Positions 43,016 through 53,500 of a stretch of DNA of 64,000 nucleotides are shown here, piece after piece. The translations under genes were made by a program, and so were the position numbers. The notes under the pieces are model-generated. The model saw only the letters and a program-made list of their open reading frames with translations, made no database searches and was not told the DNA's origin. The DNA is taken from contig JAEWBN010000019.1 in NCBI GenBank assembly GCA_023391095.1, positions 1-64,000 on the forward strand, read 5' to 3'. The stretch is from Pseudomonadota bacterium. Lineage in GTDB: Bacteria > Pseudomonadota > Alphaproteobacteria > Rhizobiales > Devosiaceae. Each line of letters begins with the position of its first letter. The stretch's first letter is position 1.

Positions 43016-43483
43016 ATGCGCCTCGCCGCTCTCGCCTCAGCCCTTGTTCTCGCCTTCGACGCGCCGGTCCTTGCGCAGCCCTACGAAACGCCGGAGGACC
43101 TGCTCGAAGCCTTTTACGAGCCCTATTTCACCGACGAGTTTTTCGAGGACGAATCCCAGTTTCGCTCCCGCGCGCTTCAGGCGCTTTATGATCGGGACGC
43201 GGAAATCACGCCCGATGGCGAGATGGGCGCCATCAGCTTTGATCCCTATATCGACGGGCAGGACTACGAGATCACCGAATTTGAGATCGGCACGCCCCAG
43301 GTGGATGGCGACGCAGCCATCGTGGAAGTGAGTTTCCTCAATATGGGCGAGCCGCGCCTCCTTACCTATGAGCTTGTGCTGGAAGACGGCGGCTGGAAGA
43401 TCGACGATGTCATCTCCGCCAACCCGGAAAACCAGTATCGGCTGAGCGAGATTTTCGAGGAAGCCGCGGCGGCCTTTCAGTAG
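43016..43483 (+). CDS. secreted DUF3828-like protein
   Basis: A 155-residue protein with a signal peptide (LAALASALVLAFDAPVLAQ) and one mature domain of about 135 residues: YETPEDLLEAFYEPYF near the start, a variable acidic centre, then VDGDAAIVEVSFLNMGEPRLLTYELVLEDGGWKIDDVIS, the pattern of the DUF3828/NTF2-like fold. ATG 43016 has AGGAAGG seven bases upstream and places the signal peptide at the N-terminus; an in-frame ATG at 42986 overlaps the preceding stop and would add ten residues. Function unknown; it pairs with the secreted protein upstream. Confidence 0.78.
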   Translation: MRLAALASALVLAFDAPVLAQPYETPEDLLEAFYEPYFTDEFFEDESQFRSRALQALYDRDAEITPDGEMGAISFDPYIDGQDYEITEFEIGTPQVDGDAAIVEVSFLNMGEPRLLTYELVLEDGGWKIDDVISANPENQYRLSEIFEEAAAAFQ

Positions 43484-43501
43484 ACCGCCGCCTTTTCCGT
43501 C

Positions 43502-45325
43502 CTAGATGGCCGCCGTTGCGGCCTTGAGCCATTCCTTGACCGGTCCGCTCACCAGCGGGCCGATTTCGGTCCACACGCGTGCATGAAAGTCATTGAGCCA
43601 GTCGATTTCGGCGCTGGTCATCAGGCTCTGCTCGATCAGCCGGGTCTCGATGGGCGCCAGCGTCAGGGTTTCGAATTCGAGATAGCCCTGGTGACGTTCG
43701 GCGTCGCGCACGACGATCAGGTTTTCGATGCGGATGCCGTATTCCCCCGCCTTGTAATATCCCGGCTCGTTGGAGAGGATATTGCCAGCCTCAAGAGGCG
43801 TCGGATAGCGCGATGAAATGCCCACGGGCCCTTCATGGACGCCCAGGAACGCCCCCACGCCGTGGCCGGTGCCGTGGTTATAGGTCACCCCGTCCTGCCA
43901 GAGAAACTGCCGCGCCAGCACATCGATCTGGGCGCCGCTCGTGCCCGCGGGAAAGCGCGCCATGGAAATGGCGATCATCCCCTTGAGCACGCGGGTATAG
44001 CGGTCCTTCTGCTCGGCCGTGGCGCTGCCGGTGAAGAGGGTGCGAGTAATGTCGGTCGTGCCGGAGAGATATTGCGCGCCCGAATCCACCAGCATCAGCT
44101 CGCCCGCCCGGAGCTGGCGGTTGGTTTTCTCGCTCACCCGATAGTGGACGATGGCCCCGTTCGGCCCGGCGCCCGAAATGGTGTCGAAGCTGGCATCGAC
44201 GCAGGTTTCCTCTTCGCGCCGGAACGCTTCAAGTGCGGTGACGATGCCGATTTCGGTCAGCTCGCCCTTCGGCGCCTCGCTGTTGAACCAGTGGAGAAAC
44301 TTGGCCAGGGCCACGCCGTCGAGCTTGTGCGCCTCGCGCATACCCGCAAGTTCGGCGTCGTTCTTGCGCGATTTCGGGCCCAGTACCGGGTCACGCTTTT
44401 CAATGACCCTGGCGCCGGCGCCGCGCAGGGTTTCGGCAACCGCAGCCGGCGCGCTTTGTGGATCGACGATCACTGCTTTCTTGTCCGTGCCGAGGCTTTC
44501 CAGCGCTGATGTCAGCGTTGTCGCCTCCACCACCGTGGCAATGCCATCGAGCGCGCGCGTCACATCGGGCGTGATCTTTTCCGCGTTGAGATAAAGGCTG
44601 GGTAGGCCCTCGCGCGGCACGATGGCAAAGCCGAGCACGAAGGGCGTATTGGGCACGTCGCGCCCGCGCATGTTGAACAGCCAGCAGATGGACTCGGGCA
44701 AGGTCAGCACCGCGGCATCCGCCTTTTCAGCAGCCAGCACATCATGGAGATAGCCGATCTTGTCCTCGGCAGTCCGACCGGCGCGATTGTGTCCCAGAAA
44801 CTCGATGGTGCTGACGGGCGGGGCAGGGCGGTCGGCCCAGATCGCATCCACCAGATTGGCATGCGGCACGACCCGCGCATGGCCGTCGAGCTTCTCGGTG
44901 AGGTCGCGTACTTCGCCCGGCGTATGCAGCCAGGGGTCATAGGCCAGCGTGCCCCCTTCGGGCACGTAGAGCCTGATGTCGGCGCTGATGCCGCCCTGGT
45001 TCACCTCGTGCACGGCGACAATCGTTGTGTCGGTCTGCGCTGGGGCCTGGAGCGTGTAGCGGCTATCGACAAAAAGCCCGGCCTTGTCCCGTCCTACCAC
45101 GGCCATGCCCGCCGAGCCGGTAAAGCCCGTGACATAGGCGAGGCGCGCCTCGCTGGCGGGAACCGACTCGCCCCGATGCGCGTCGGCACGGGGAATGAGA
45201 AACGCATCGACCCCCGCCGCCTTCATGGCTTCCCGCAATGCGGCCACCCGCGGGGCGACATTGGTGGGATCGGCCTTTTCCTCGAAGCTCTGGAACTTGG
45301 CGGGCGGGAACTGGGCTGTGGTCAT
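43502..45325 (-). CDS. aminopeptidase P family protein (M24B)
   Basis: A 607-residue Xaa-Pro aminopeptidase of the long type: two creatinase N-terminal domains (FLIPRADAHRGESVPASEARLAYVTGFTGSAG and VLTLPESICWLFNMRGRDVPNTP), then the pita-bread catalytic domain. Its metal ligands are the Asp in LVDSGAQY, the Asp in GTTDITRT, the His in GTGHGVGAFLGVHEGP, the Glu in SNEPGYY and the Glu in IRIENL. It removes N-terminal residues preceding proline. ATG 45325 follows AGGAAG; a longer in-frame start at 45358 is less likely. It is transcribed alone, opposite to its neighbours. Confidence 0.94.
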   Translation of the reverse strand: MTTAQFPPAKFQSFEEKADPTNVAPRVAALREAMKAAGVDAFLIPRADAHRGESVPASEARLAYVTGFTGSAGMAVVGRDKAGLFVDSRYTLQAPAQTDTTIVAVHEVNQGGISADIRLYVPEGGTLAYDPWLHTPGEVRDLTEKLDGHARVVPHANLVDAIWADRPAPPVSTIEFLGHNRAGRTAEDKIGYLHDVLAAEKADAAVLTLPESICWLFNMRGRDVPNTPFVLGFAIVPREGLPSLYLNAEKITPDVTRALDGIATVVEATTLTSALESLGTDKKAVIVDPQSAPAAVAETLRGAGARVIEKRDPVLGPKSRKNDAELAGMREAHKLDGVALAKFLHWFNSEAPKGELTEIGIVTALEAFRREEETCVDASFDTISGAGPNGAIVHYRVSEKTNRQLRAGELMLVDSGAQYLSGTTDITRTLFTGSATAEQKDRYTRVLKGMIAISMARFPAGTSGAQIDVLARQFLWQDGVTYNHGTGHGVGAFLGVHEGPVGISSRYPTPLEAGNILSNEPGYYKAGEYGIRIENLIVVRDAERHQGYLEFETLTLAPIETRLIEQSLMTSAEIDWLNDFHARVWTEIGPLVSGPVKEWLKAATAAI

Positions 45326-45433
45326 TGATCTTCCTGGACCGGACTGCGCTCCGGTCATGGCTGGCTTGTTGTCGGGGCGCTGGTTATCGCCCGCGCGAAT
45401 CCTATCTTAAGCACAAGTCACAGGAGAGCAAAA

Positions 45434-45568
45434 ATGGACAGCAAACAGAATTTCTTCCAGCGCGCGCTTCACGCGATCGTTGAGGGTCGCACACGGGAAG
45501 CCGAACGCTATGTCGCCCGCTTCCAGCGCGAACACGGCCGCAATGACGGTACGGTTAAGCAGCGTTAA
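45434..45568 (+). CDS. small basic protein A (44 aa), first of a tandem paralogous pair
   Basis: The ATG at 45434 has an AGGAG ribosome site eight bases upstream and opens a 44-codon frame ending TAA. The product (MDSKQNFFQRALHAIVEGR, then TREAERYVARFQREHGRND to the end) is basic, cysteine-free and predicted to form one or two amphipathic helices. It shares F-x2-AL, an acidic-x-R-x-REA-x-R-x-V pattern and an SK near the start with the 43-aa gene 118 bp downstream. This similarity, plus a good ribosome site on both, argues for real genes. No function is known. Confidence 0.6.
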   Translation: MDSKQNFFQRALHAIVEGRTREAERYVARFQREHGRNDGTVKQR

Positions 45569-45686
45569 CTGCGACTTGCAGATCCGGCATGGCAGGCTTG
45601 CCGGCGGAGGCCTAACCAAGGCGACGCAAATAGCCTAGATGGACGATGACGGAGCGCAACAGACCCTCCGTCGCATGGAGTAGAAG

Positions 45687-45818
45687 ATGACTGAGAGCAA
45701 GACTGGTTTCCGCACTGCACTGGGAGGTCTTATCGACGCCCGCGGTCGCGAAGCCTCGCGCCAGGTCAGCTACCGCATGCAGCATCAGTTGATCGGCGCC
45801 CTGACGAAGCGCCCCTGA
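45687..45818 (+). CDS. small basic protein B (43 aa), second of the paralogous pair
   Basis: The ATG at 45687 is six bases after GGAG and opens a 43-codon frame ending TGA. The product begins MTESKTGFRTALGGLIDARG and continues REASRQVSYRMQHQLIGALTKRP. Aligned with the gene at 45434 it keeps the SK near the start, F, AL, two hydrophobics, an acidic residue, R-x-REA-x-R and V in register, with a one-residue gap. A strong terminator follows 32 bp later. The pair looks like an old tandem duplication; the role is unknown. Confidence 0.6.
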   Translation: MTESKTGFRTALGGLIDARGREASRQVSYRMQHQLIGALTKRP

Positions 45819-45849
45819 GGCCGCTAGCCAATAGTTGACGATCAAGCCG

Positions 45850-45880
45850 ATCCCCGAAGCCCGCTTCGGGGATTTTGTTT
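45850..45880 (+). terminator. terminator after the small-protein pair
   Basis: ATCCCCGAAGC (45850-45860) and GCTTCGGGGAT (45863-45873) are perfectly complementary, followed by a T-rich tract (TTTGTTTTG). This marks the end of the small-gene transcript. Confidence 0.88.
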
Positions 45881-45933
45881 TGTCCTCTCCCTCTCGGGGA
45901 GAGGTGGCCCGGCGAAGCCGGGTCGGTGAGGGG
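45881..45933. repeat. intergenic double-hairpin repeat
   Basis: CCTCTCC/GGAGAGG (45884-45904) and CCCGGC-GAA-GCCGGG (45908-45922) form two adjacent hairpins followed by GTCGGTGAGGGG. This is the layout of dispersed intergenic repeats common in rhizobial-type genomes. The rest of the 285-bp gap to prmA holds a CTCAGGCTTGACCCGAGGG palindrome-like stretch near 46007 and no gene. Confidence 0.6.
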
Positions 45934-46050
45934 AATCTCTCCACGCAGCATGAGATGCCTCAGGGACCAACGGTCCTGCTCAACCATTGTCCCCACCACT
46001 GGCTTCCCTCAGGCTTGACCCGAGGGCCAATCGCCACGCAGCGCAAGCCG

Positions 46051-46079
46051 AAAAAGGCCCTCAGATCATGTCCGAGGGC
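46051..46079 (-). terminator. prmA terminator
   Basis: On the minus strand GCCCTCGG (complement of 46072-46079) pairs with CTGAGGGC (complement of 46057-46064) with one wobble, followed by CTTTTT (complement of 46051-46056). It is about 25 bp beyond the prmA stop. Confidence 0.75.
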
Positions 46080-46103
46080 AGCGCGGTTTTCCAGATGGCT
46101 TGA

Positions 46104-46973
46104 CTAGCGCTTGCGCAGCACCAGCGTGGTCCAGTCCTTGCGCTTGAGGTGATCCTCCAGCGCAAAACCAGCCGCTTCATAAGCGGCGATCACGCCATCC
46201 GCCTGGCTATTGAGAATGCCCGACAGGATCGCGATGCCGCTCTGCTGGGTCATGGCCCCAACGCCTGGCGCCAGTTCGGTCAGCGGGCCGGCCAGGATAT
46301 TGGCGACCACTAGGTCATAGGGCGCCCGGCCGGCGATTTCGGGGTGGTCGAGGCCGGTGGCCTCAATCGTGTCGATCTGTTCGCCCACGCCGTTGTCGCG
46401 CGCATTCTCGATGGTCGTCGTTACGGCAATCGGGTCGATGTCGGTGGCGAGGATTTTGGCATCCACGCGTTTGGCGAGCGCAATCGCCAGCACGCCCGTG
46501 CCGGTGCCGATATCGATCATGCGCGAGGGCGTGCGCTTTTTCAGCACCGCCTCGATGGCTTCGAGGCACCCTGTCGTGGTTTCATGATGGCCGGTGCCAA
46601 AGGCCTGCGCCGCGTCGATGCGCATGGGGGTCAGGCCTTCAGGCACCGGGTCGGTGGAATGGCTGCCGTAAACGTAGAATCCACCTGCGACGACCGGAGC
46701 GAGGCCCTCAAGGGATTTGGCGACCCAGTTGACCTCGGGATCGATGGGCTCGACGGTAAAAGTGACGTCGCCGCCGAGCACTTGCCGGGCAAGCTCAGAA
46801 AATGAGTCAAGATCGGGAGGGCTGTCGCAGGTGGCTTCGAACACCCATTCGCCAGTGTCTTCGTTCTCATGCGCCGAAGCGGTCAGCGCCAGATCATCCC
46901 GTTCGGACACGGCATCGACCAGCGCATAAGCCTGCTCCTTGGAGAGCGACACGGAAAGCTGGTCTACTGACAT
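46104..46973 (-). CDS. prmA: ribosomal protein L11 methyltransferase PrmA
   Basis: A 289-residue SAM-dependent enzyme that methylates ribosomal protein L11. The N-terminal ~95 residues are the substrate-binding domain. The catalytic domain carries DAAQAFGTGHHETTTGCLEAI, motif I MIDIGTGTGVLAIALAK, ATDIDPIAV and the NPPY-like VVANILAGPLTELAP. ATG 46973 has GAGGAC upstream; the frame is open for another 90 codons upstream, but that part overlaps the divergent monooxygenase-fold gene and is not conserved-looking. Confidence 0.93.
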   Translation of the reverse strand: MSVDQLSVSLSKEQAYALVDAVSERDDLALTASAHENEDTGEWVFEATCDSPPDLDSFSELARQVLGGDVTFTVEPIDPEVNWVAKSLEGLAPVVAGGFYVYGSHSTDPVPEGLTPMRIDAAQAFGTGHHETTTGCLEAIEAVLKKRTPSRMIDIGTGTGVLAIALAKRVDAKILATDIDPIAVTTTIENARDNGVGEQIDTIEATGLDHPEIAGRAPYDLVVANILAGPLTELAPGVGAMTQQSGIAILSGILNSQADGVIAAYEAAGFALEDHLKRKDWTTLVLRKR

Positions 46974-47066
46974 GGATTGTCCTCGGTCTGATCGAGCTTC
47001 CAATGACGCAGGAGACCAAGGCAAGTCAATGGCACGGCCACCGCGTCGCTGCCGCAGGAGGACAGC

Positions 47067-47357
47067 ATGTTTGGATTGATCGGAAAAATGCTCGCTGCAC
47101 CCGGTAGGCGCGATGAGCTGCTGGAGATCATGCGCAACGGCGCGGTGCCCATGGATGGGTGCCGCTCCTACATTATGGCGCGCGATCCGCAGAGCCCGGA
47201 TGGCATCTGGATTACGGAAGTCTGGGACAGCAAGGAGCAACATGCCGCTTCGCTCGGTATCCCGGCCGTGCGCGAGACCATCAACAAGGCCATGCCGCTC
47301 ATCGCCGGGTTCGGCGAACGGTTCGAAACCGAACCTGTCGGCGGGCAGGGGATCTAG
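47067..47357 (+). CDS. antibiotic biosynthesis monooxygenase (ABM) domain protein
   Basis: A 96-residue protein with the dimeric alpha-beta ferredoxin-like ABM fold: FGLIGKMLAAPGRRDELLEIM at the start, CRSYIMARDPQSPDGIWITEVWDSKEQHAASLGIPAVRETINKAMPLI in the centre. The pattern of a WITEVWDSKEQHAASL helix is usual for putative quinol monooxygenases (YgiN-like). The substrate is unknown. AGGAGG precedes the ATG. It is divergent from prmA across a 93-bp gap. Confidence 0.85.
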   Translation: MFGLIGKMLAAPGRRDELLEIMRNGAVPMDGCRSYIMARDPQSPDGIWITEVWDSKEQHAASLGIPAVRETINKAMPLIAGFGERFETEPVGGQGI

Positions 47358-47373
47358 TCGTCAAACGCGATAT

Positions 47374-47520
47374 CCACCTTCCCCTCAGCGGGAGAGGCAA
47401 CCGAAACCTGGCCGACAGGGCCATAGGGCAGGTAGGTTGGGTGTCGAAGCCCCCGGAACTCCGTATGGGAACACCCCCCCGGCCTCCCCGTCAAGGGGGA
47501 GGTGCCGCATCGAGTCGGTG
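47374..47520. repeat. intergenic repeat-like hairpin region
   Basis: The 180-bp gap between the ABM gene and ybjQ-like gene has no coding frame. It holds a partial CCTTCCCCTCAGCGGGAGAGG hairpin near 47378 and a clear CCTCCCC/GGGGAGG hairpin (47483-47502) followed by GTGCCGCATCGAGTCGGTGA. The GTCGGTGA end is shared with the repeat at 45881, suggesting one dispersed family. Confidence 0.5.
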
Positions 47521-47540
47521 ACGGGTTCGGCGCCGAACCC

Positions 47541-47861
47541 CTAAAGCTTCACCGCCGTCCCTGATATCGACACCATCAGCATCGACCCACCCTGGCCGAC
47601 GACCTCATAGTCGAGATCGACCCCGACCACGGCATCGGCTCCAAGTCGCTCGGCCTCGTAGCGCAATTCGTCATAGGCCTGGCGACGTGCATCGCGCAGC
47701 GCACCCTCATAGGCGCCGGCCCGGCCGCCGACGATATCGCGAATGCCCGCGAACAGGTCCTTGAAGATATTGGCGCCCACGATCACCTCGCCGGTGACAA
47801 TGCCGAGATATTCCCGGATCGGCTTACCCTCGAGCGTCGGGGTGGTGGAAATGATGACCAT
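47541..47861 (-). CDS. YbjQ-family protein
   Basis: A 106-residue protein of the YbjQ (formerly DUF74, heavy-metal-binding-like) family, which forms pentamers with a dodecin/BON-like fold. Diagnostic parts are MVIISTTPTLEGKPIREYLGIVTGEVIVGANIFKDLFAGIRDIVGGRAGAYE and ELRYEAERLGADAVVGVDLDYEVVG. The function is not established. ATG 47861 follows GGAGGA; a longer frame adds nine unlikely residues. It is 79 bp downstream of the helicase gene on the same strand. Confidence 0.92.
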   Translation of the reverse strand: MVIISTTPTLEGKPIREYLGIVTGEVIVGANIFKDLFAGIRDIVGGRAGAYEGALRDARRQAYDELRYEAERLGADAVVGVDLDYEVVGQGGSMLMVSISGTAVKL

Positions 47862-47940
47862 GCTGTCGTCCTCCTCGTGACCCTGCAAGATGTGGTGGGA
47901 TCGGCGGGAAGTACAAGGGGTGACCCGAAGCGGCGGCCGC

Positions 47941-50274
<2,334 letters not shown>

Positions 50275-50545
50275 GCGCGCTTACTATCCTGGGGGTCCGG
50301 CGGATGGGGCTGTCGCACGAGACCTTGACGAATCTTGGTTTGTTCTGGTCGCCAATATAGGGAGTGGGGCAGCCGCTGTACAGAAGAGGGGGCTTGTCAA
50401 AGAGCCGTCACCGGCCAGTCCCGACCCCTGCCGGCAAAACAAAGTGCTGGGCCGTCTGCAATGCTGAAATCCTTGGTCTCAGGCTTGCGCCGGGGCAGCA
50501 AGTGCCTACACTCACGCCGGTTTCAGCCGGGGCTATTGGCGTTCA

Positions 50546-53500
50546 GTGCTCAATCGCATCTATATTGTTGTCGGTACGCTCGCCATTCTCATTCTGGCCG
50601 GCGCGTTCGTGCTGCCGCACTTCGTGCAGTGGGGCGATTATCGCGACCGCATGGAGGTGCTGGCAACCACCGTGCTGGGTGCCGACGTCAAGATTCGCGG
50701 CGGTATCGAGTTCTCGCTCCTGCCGCAACCGAGACTGCACTTTTCCGATGTGGTCGTCGGCAGCACCGAAGCGCCCGCGGCAACGGTGGAGGAGGTCGAA
50801 GCCGAATTCGCCCTCTTCGATTTCCTGCGCGACAACTATACCGTCACCGCCCTGCGCCTCGTCCGCCCCGTTATTGACCTCGTAATCGATGAAAATGGCC
50901 TCCTGGGCAGCGGCGTCGATGTCTCGGACGCCGGGTCCGGCCTTGTTCTGGGCCAGGCGCGGATCGACGAAGGCACGATCCGGCTCGAGGATATCCGCGC
51001 CGAAACCAAATATGTCGCCACCAGCCTCAGCGGCGATCTGCGCCTCTCGAGCTTTTCCGGGCCGTTCCAGTTCCAGGGTTTCGGCACCTATGAGGGCAAC
51101 CGCTACGATGTGCGGGTCAATTCGGCAGCACTGGACGCTGAAGGCAATGCACGCCTCACGGCCTATCTGCGGGAAACCTCGGGCGCCTATTCCTTCAATG
51201 CCGAAGGCCTGATCACCGCCGGCATCGCGCCGCGTTTTGACGGCACCGTGACCTATCGCCATGGGCCGCCCGCAGCCGAAGCGGCCGACGAGATCAGGGG
51301 CGATCTGGTTCTCGAAAGCGCCGTCACGGCCAATACCGACCGCATTGTGTTGACCGGCTATACGCTCCATCCGGACGAAAACCGCGTCGGCATGCGCCTC
51401 ACCGGCACGGCCAGTATCCAGCTGGGCGAGCGCTCCAGCTTTGATGCGGTGGTCTCAGGCGGTGTCTTCTCGTTGCCGCCCCGCGATGCCGCCGAGATCC
51501 CTGCTGAACACCCCTATGAGCTGGTGCGCCTTCTGCGCGAACTGCCGGCGCCGCCGGTGCCGCCGATTCCGGGCCGGCTCGATATCGACCTTGCAGAGAT
51601 GGGCCTGCGCGGTTTCGCCCTGCGCGATCTGCGTCTTGATGCCAGCACAGAAGAAGGCGGCTGGCGCGTCGAGCAGGCGGTGGCGCGCATGGCGGGCGAT
51701 AGCGAGCTGCGCCTTTCGGGCCTCGTCAGCAACGACCAGGGTCAGCCCGGTTTTCGTGGCGATTTCAGCCTGACCGCCGGCAGGCTCGACGCCCTGGCCC
51801 AGCTCTGGCGGCGCCCGAGTGAGGACAATCCGCTCTTTGGCATGCCCGGCGCCCTTTCAGGCAAGGCCATTCTCGCCGGTGGCGCCCTGGGCCTGACCGG
51901 CGGCAAACTCTCTGTCGGCAACAGCACCCATGCGCTCGAGTTGCGCATCGGTTTCGGCGACGAACCACGGCTCGATACAGTGGTCCAACTGGCCGAGGCC
52001 GACGCGGCCCATATCAGCGCGCTGACGGCTCTGTTGCCCACCGACATTGCCCAGCCCGGCAGTTTCGGCGTCAGTTTCCCCGATGGCAGTTTTTCGGTCT
52101 CATCCGCATCGGCCGATGTTCTGGGTCTCCCGGCCCGGGACCTCCTCGCCGAGGGGCAATGGTCGCCCCAATCGGTGCGCTTCTCACGCCTCGCCACTTC
52201 CGACTGGGGCGGCATTGGTCTTGAAACCACGCTGCGCCTCTCGGGGGCGCCGGCTGCGCTTCATGCCACGGCATCGGGTCGCGTGACCGTTGCCGCCGCA
52301 GACGCGCCGGGCCTGCTCGCGGCTCAGGAAATGCTCGGCGTCCCCTATACCTGGCAGGAGGCCTCTGCCGGTGCATGGCCGGCCGATCTGCAATTCATCC
52401 TGACCGATGCCGAGGACAGCGCTGGCCAGATCCTCACCGTGGCCGGCACGCTGGGCGAAGCCGCACTCGATGTCCGCGCCGAAATGGGCGGTGGTCTTGA
52501 ACAGCTCGCCACCGGTCCGCTTCGCCTTATTGCCTCGCTTGAGGGCGAGGATTTCCTGTCCCGCCAGTTCGGTATCGGCTCGGTGCCGCTTTTCGGCGAT
52601 GAGGACGTGCTGGTGGGCAGCGTGTTCCTCGAAGGCTCGGTTGCCGAGGGCCTCGATGGCCGTGTGGCGCTCGGCCAGGGCGAATATGCGCTGGGCTATG
52701 TTGGCTCGGTGCATGTTGCCGACAATGGCGACCTCAGCGGCTCGGGCACGCTTGAGGCCATGTTGCCGGTGGGCAATGGGCTGGGTGCCCTCGCGGGCAT
52801 CGACACGGTGGGCCTCGGCGCCTTCGAGGCAACGGCCGAGCTGGAATTCGATGGGCTGCGCAGTCTGGCCCTGAGCGGCATAGAGGGTGTGGCGGGCGAC
52901 AGTGCCTTTGGCGGCGATATCACCATGCAGCGGCTCGGTCAGATGCCGTCCTTCGAGGGGCGTCTTGCCGCCGAAACGCTGGACCTGGGCGGTCTGGCCG
53001 CGGCGCTGTTCGGTCAGCCGGCGCTCGTCGCGGGGGCGGGCCTTGTGCCGGAGGGGCCGCTTGCCCTCGACACCGAGGCCAACTGGTCCCGCGGTCGCAT
53101 TGCGCTGGAGGCCGATGCGATGACCGCCAATGGCGATGATGCGCTGGGCGCGGGTTCGCTGGCGTTCATCTGGGATGCGCAGGGCGTCGGGATCGACCGT
53201 CTGTCGGCCGAAATGGGCGGTGGCACGCTCAGCCTCAGCGTAACCCGGTGCTGTGCCGGCGCCTTGCCGGAGCGGACGCTGTCGGGTCAGATCACCCTCG
53301 CGGACGTTGATCTTGCCGCTATTGCGCCGGGCCCGGTCAGCGCCGGGCTTGCCGGAAAGCTCGACGCCGGCGTGCAATTCGAAGGCACGGGCGCGAGCCT
53401 TGCCGAAGTCGTTCGCGCCATGACCGGTGAAGGCAATTTCACCGTCGCCGATCTCACGGCATCCGGCCTAGCTCCCTCGGTATTCCCCGCGGTGGGCGAG

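Noticed and set aside
46104..47243. 90-residue N-terminal extension of PrmA
   Set aside because: It would cover the divergent ABM gene and the intergenic region; ATG 46973 has a ribosome site and matches the family start.
50275..50545. Possible LexA box upstream of the UvrD/PcrA gene
   Set aside because: Only one GTTC/GAAC half-site (near 50341) was found, with no partner at seven bases; the 271-bp gap shows no other feature.
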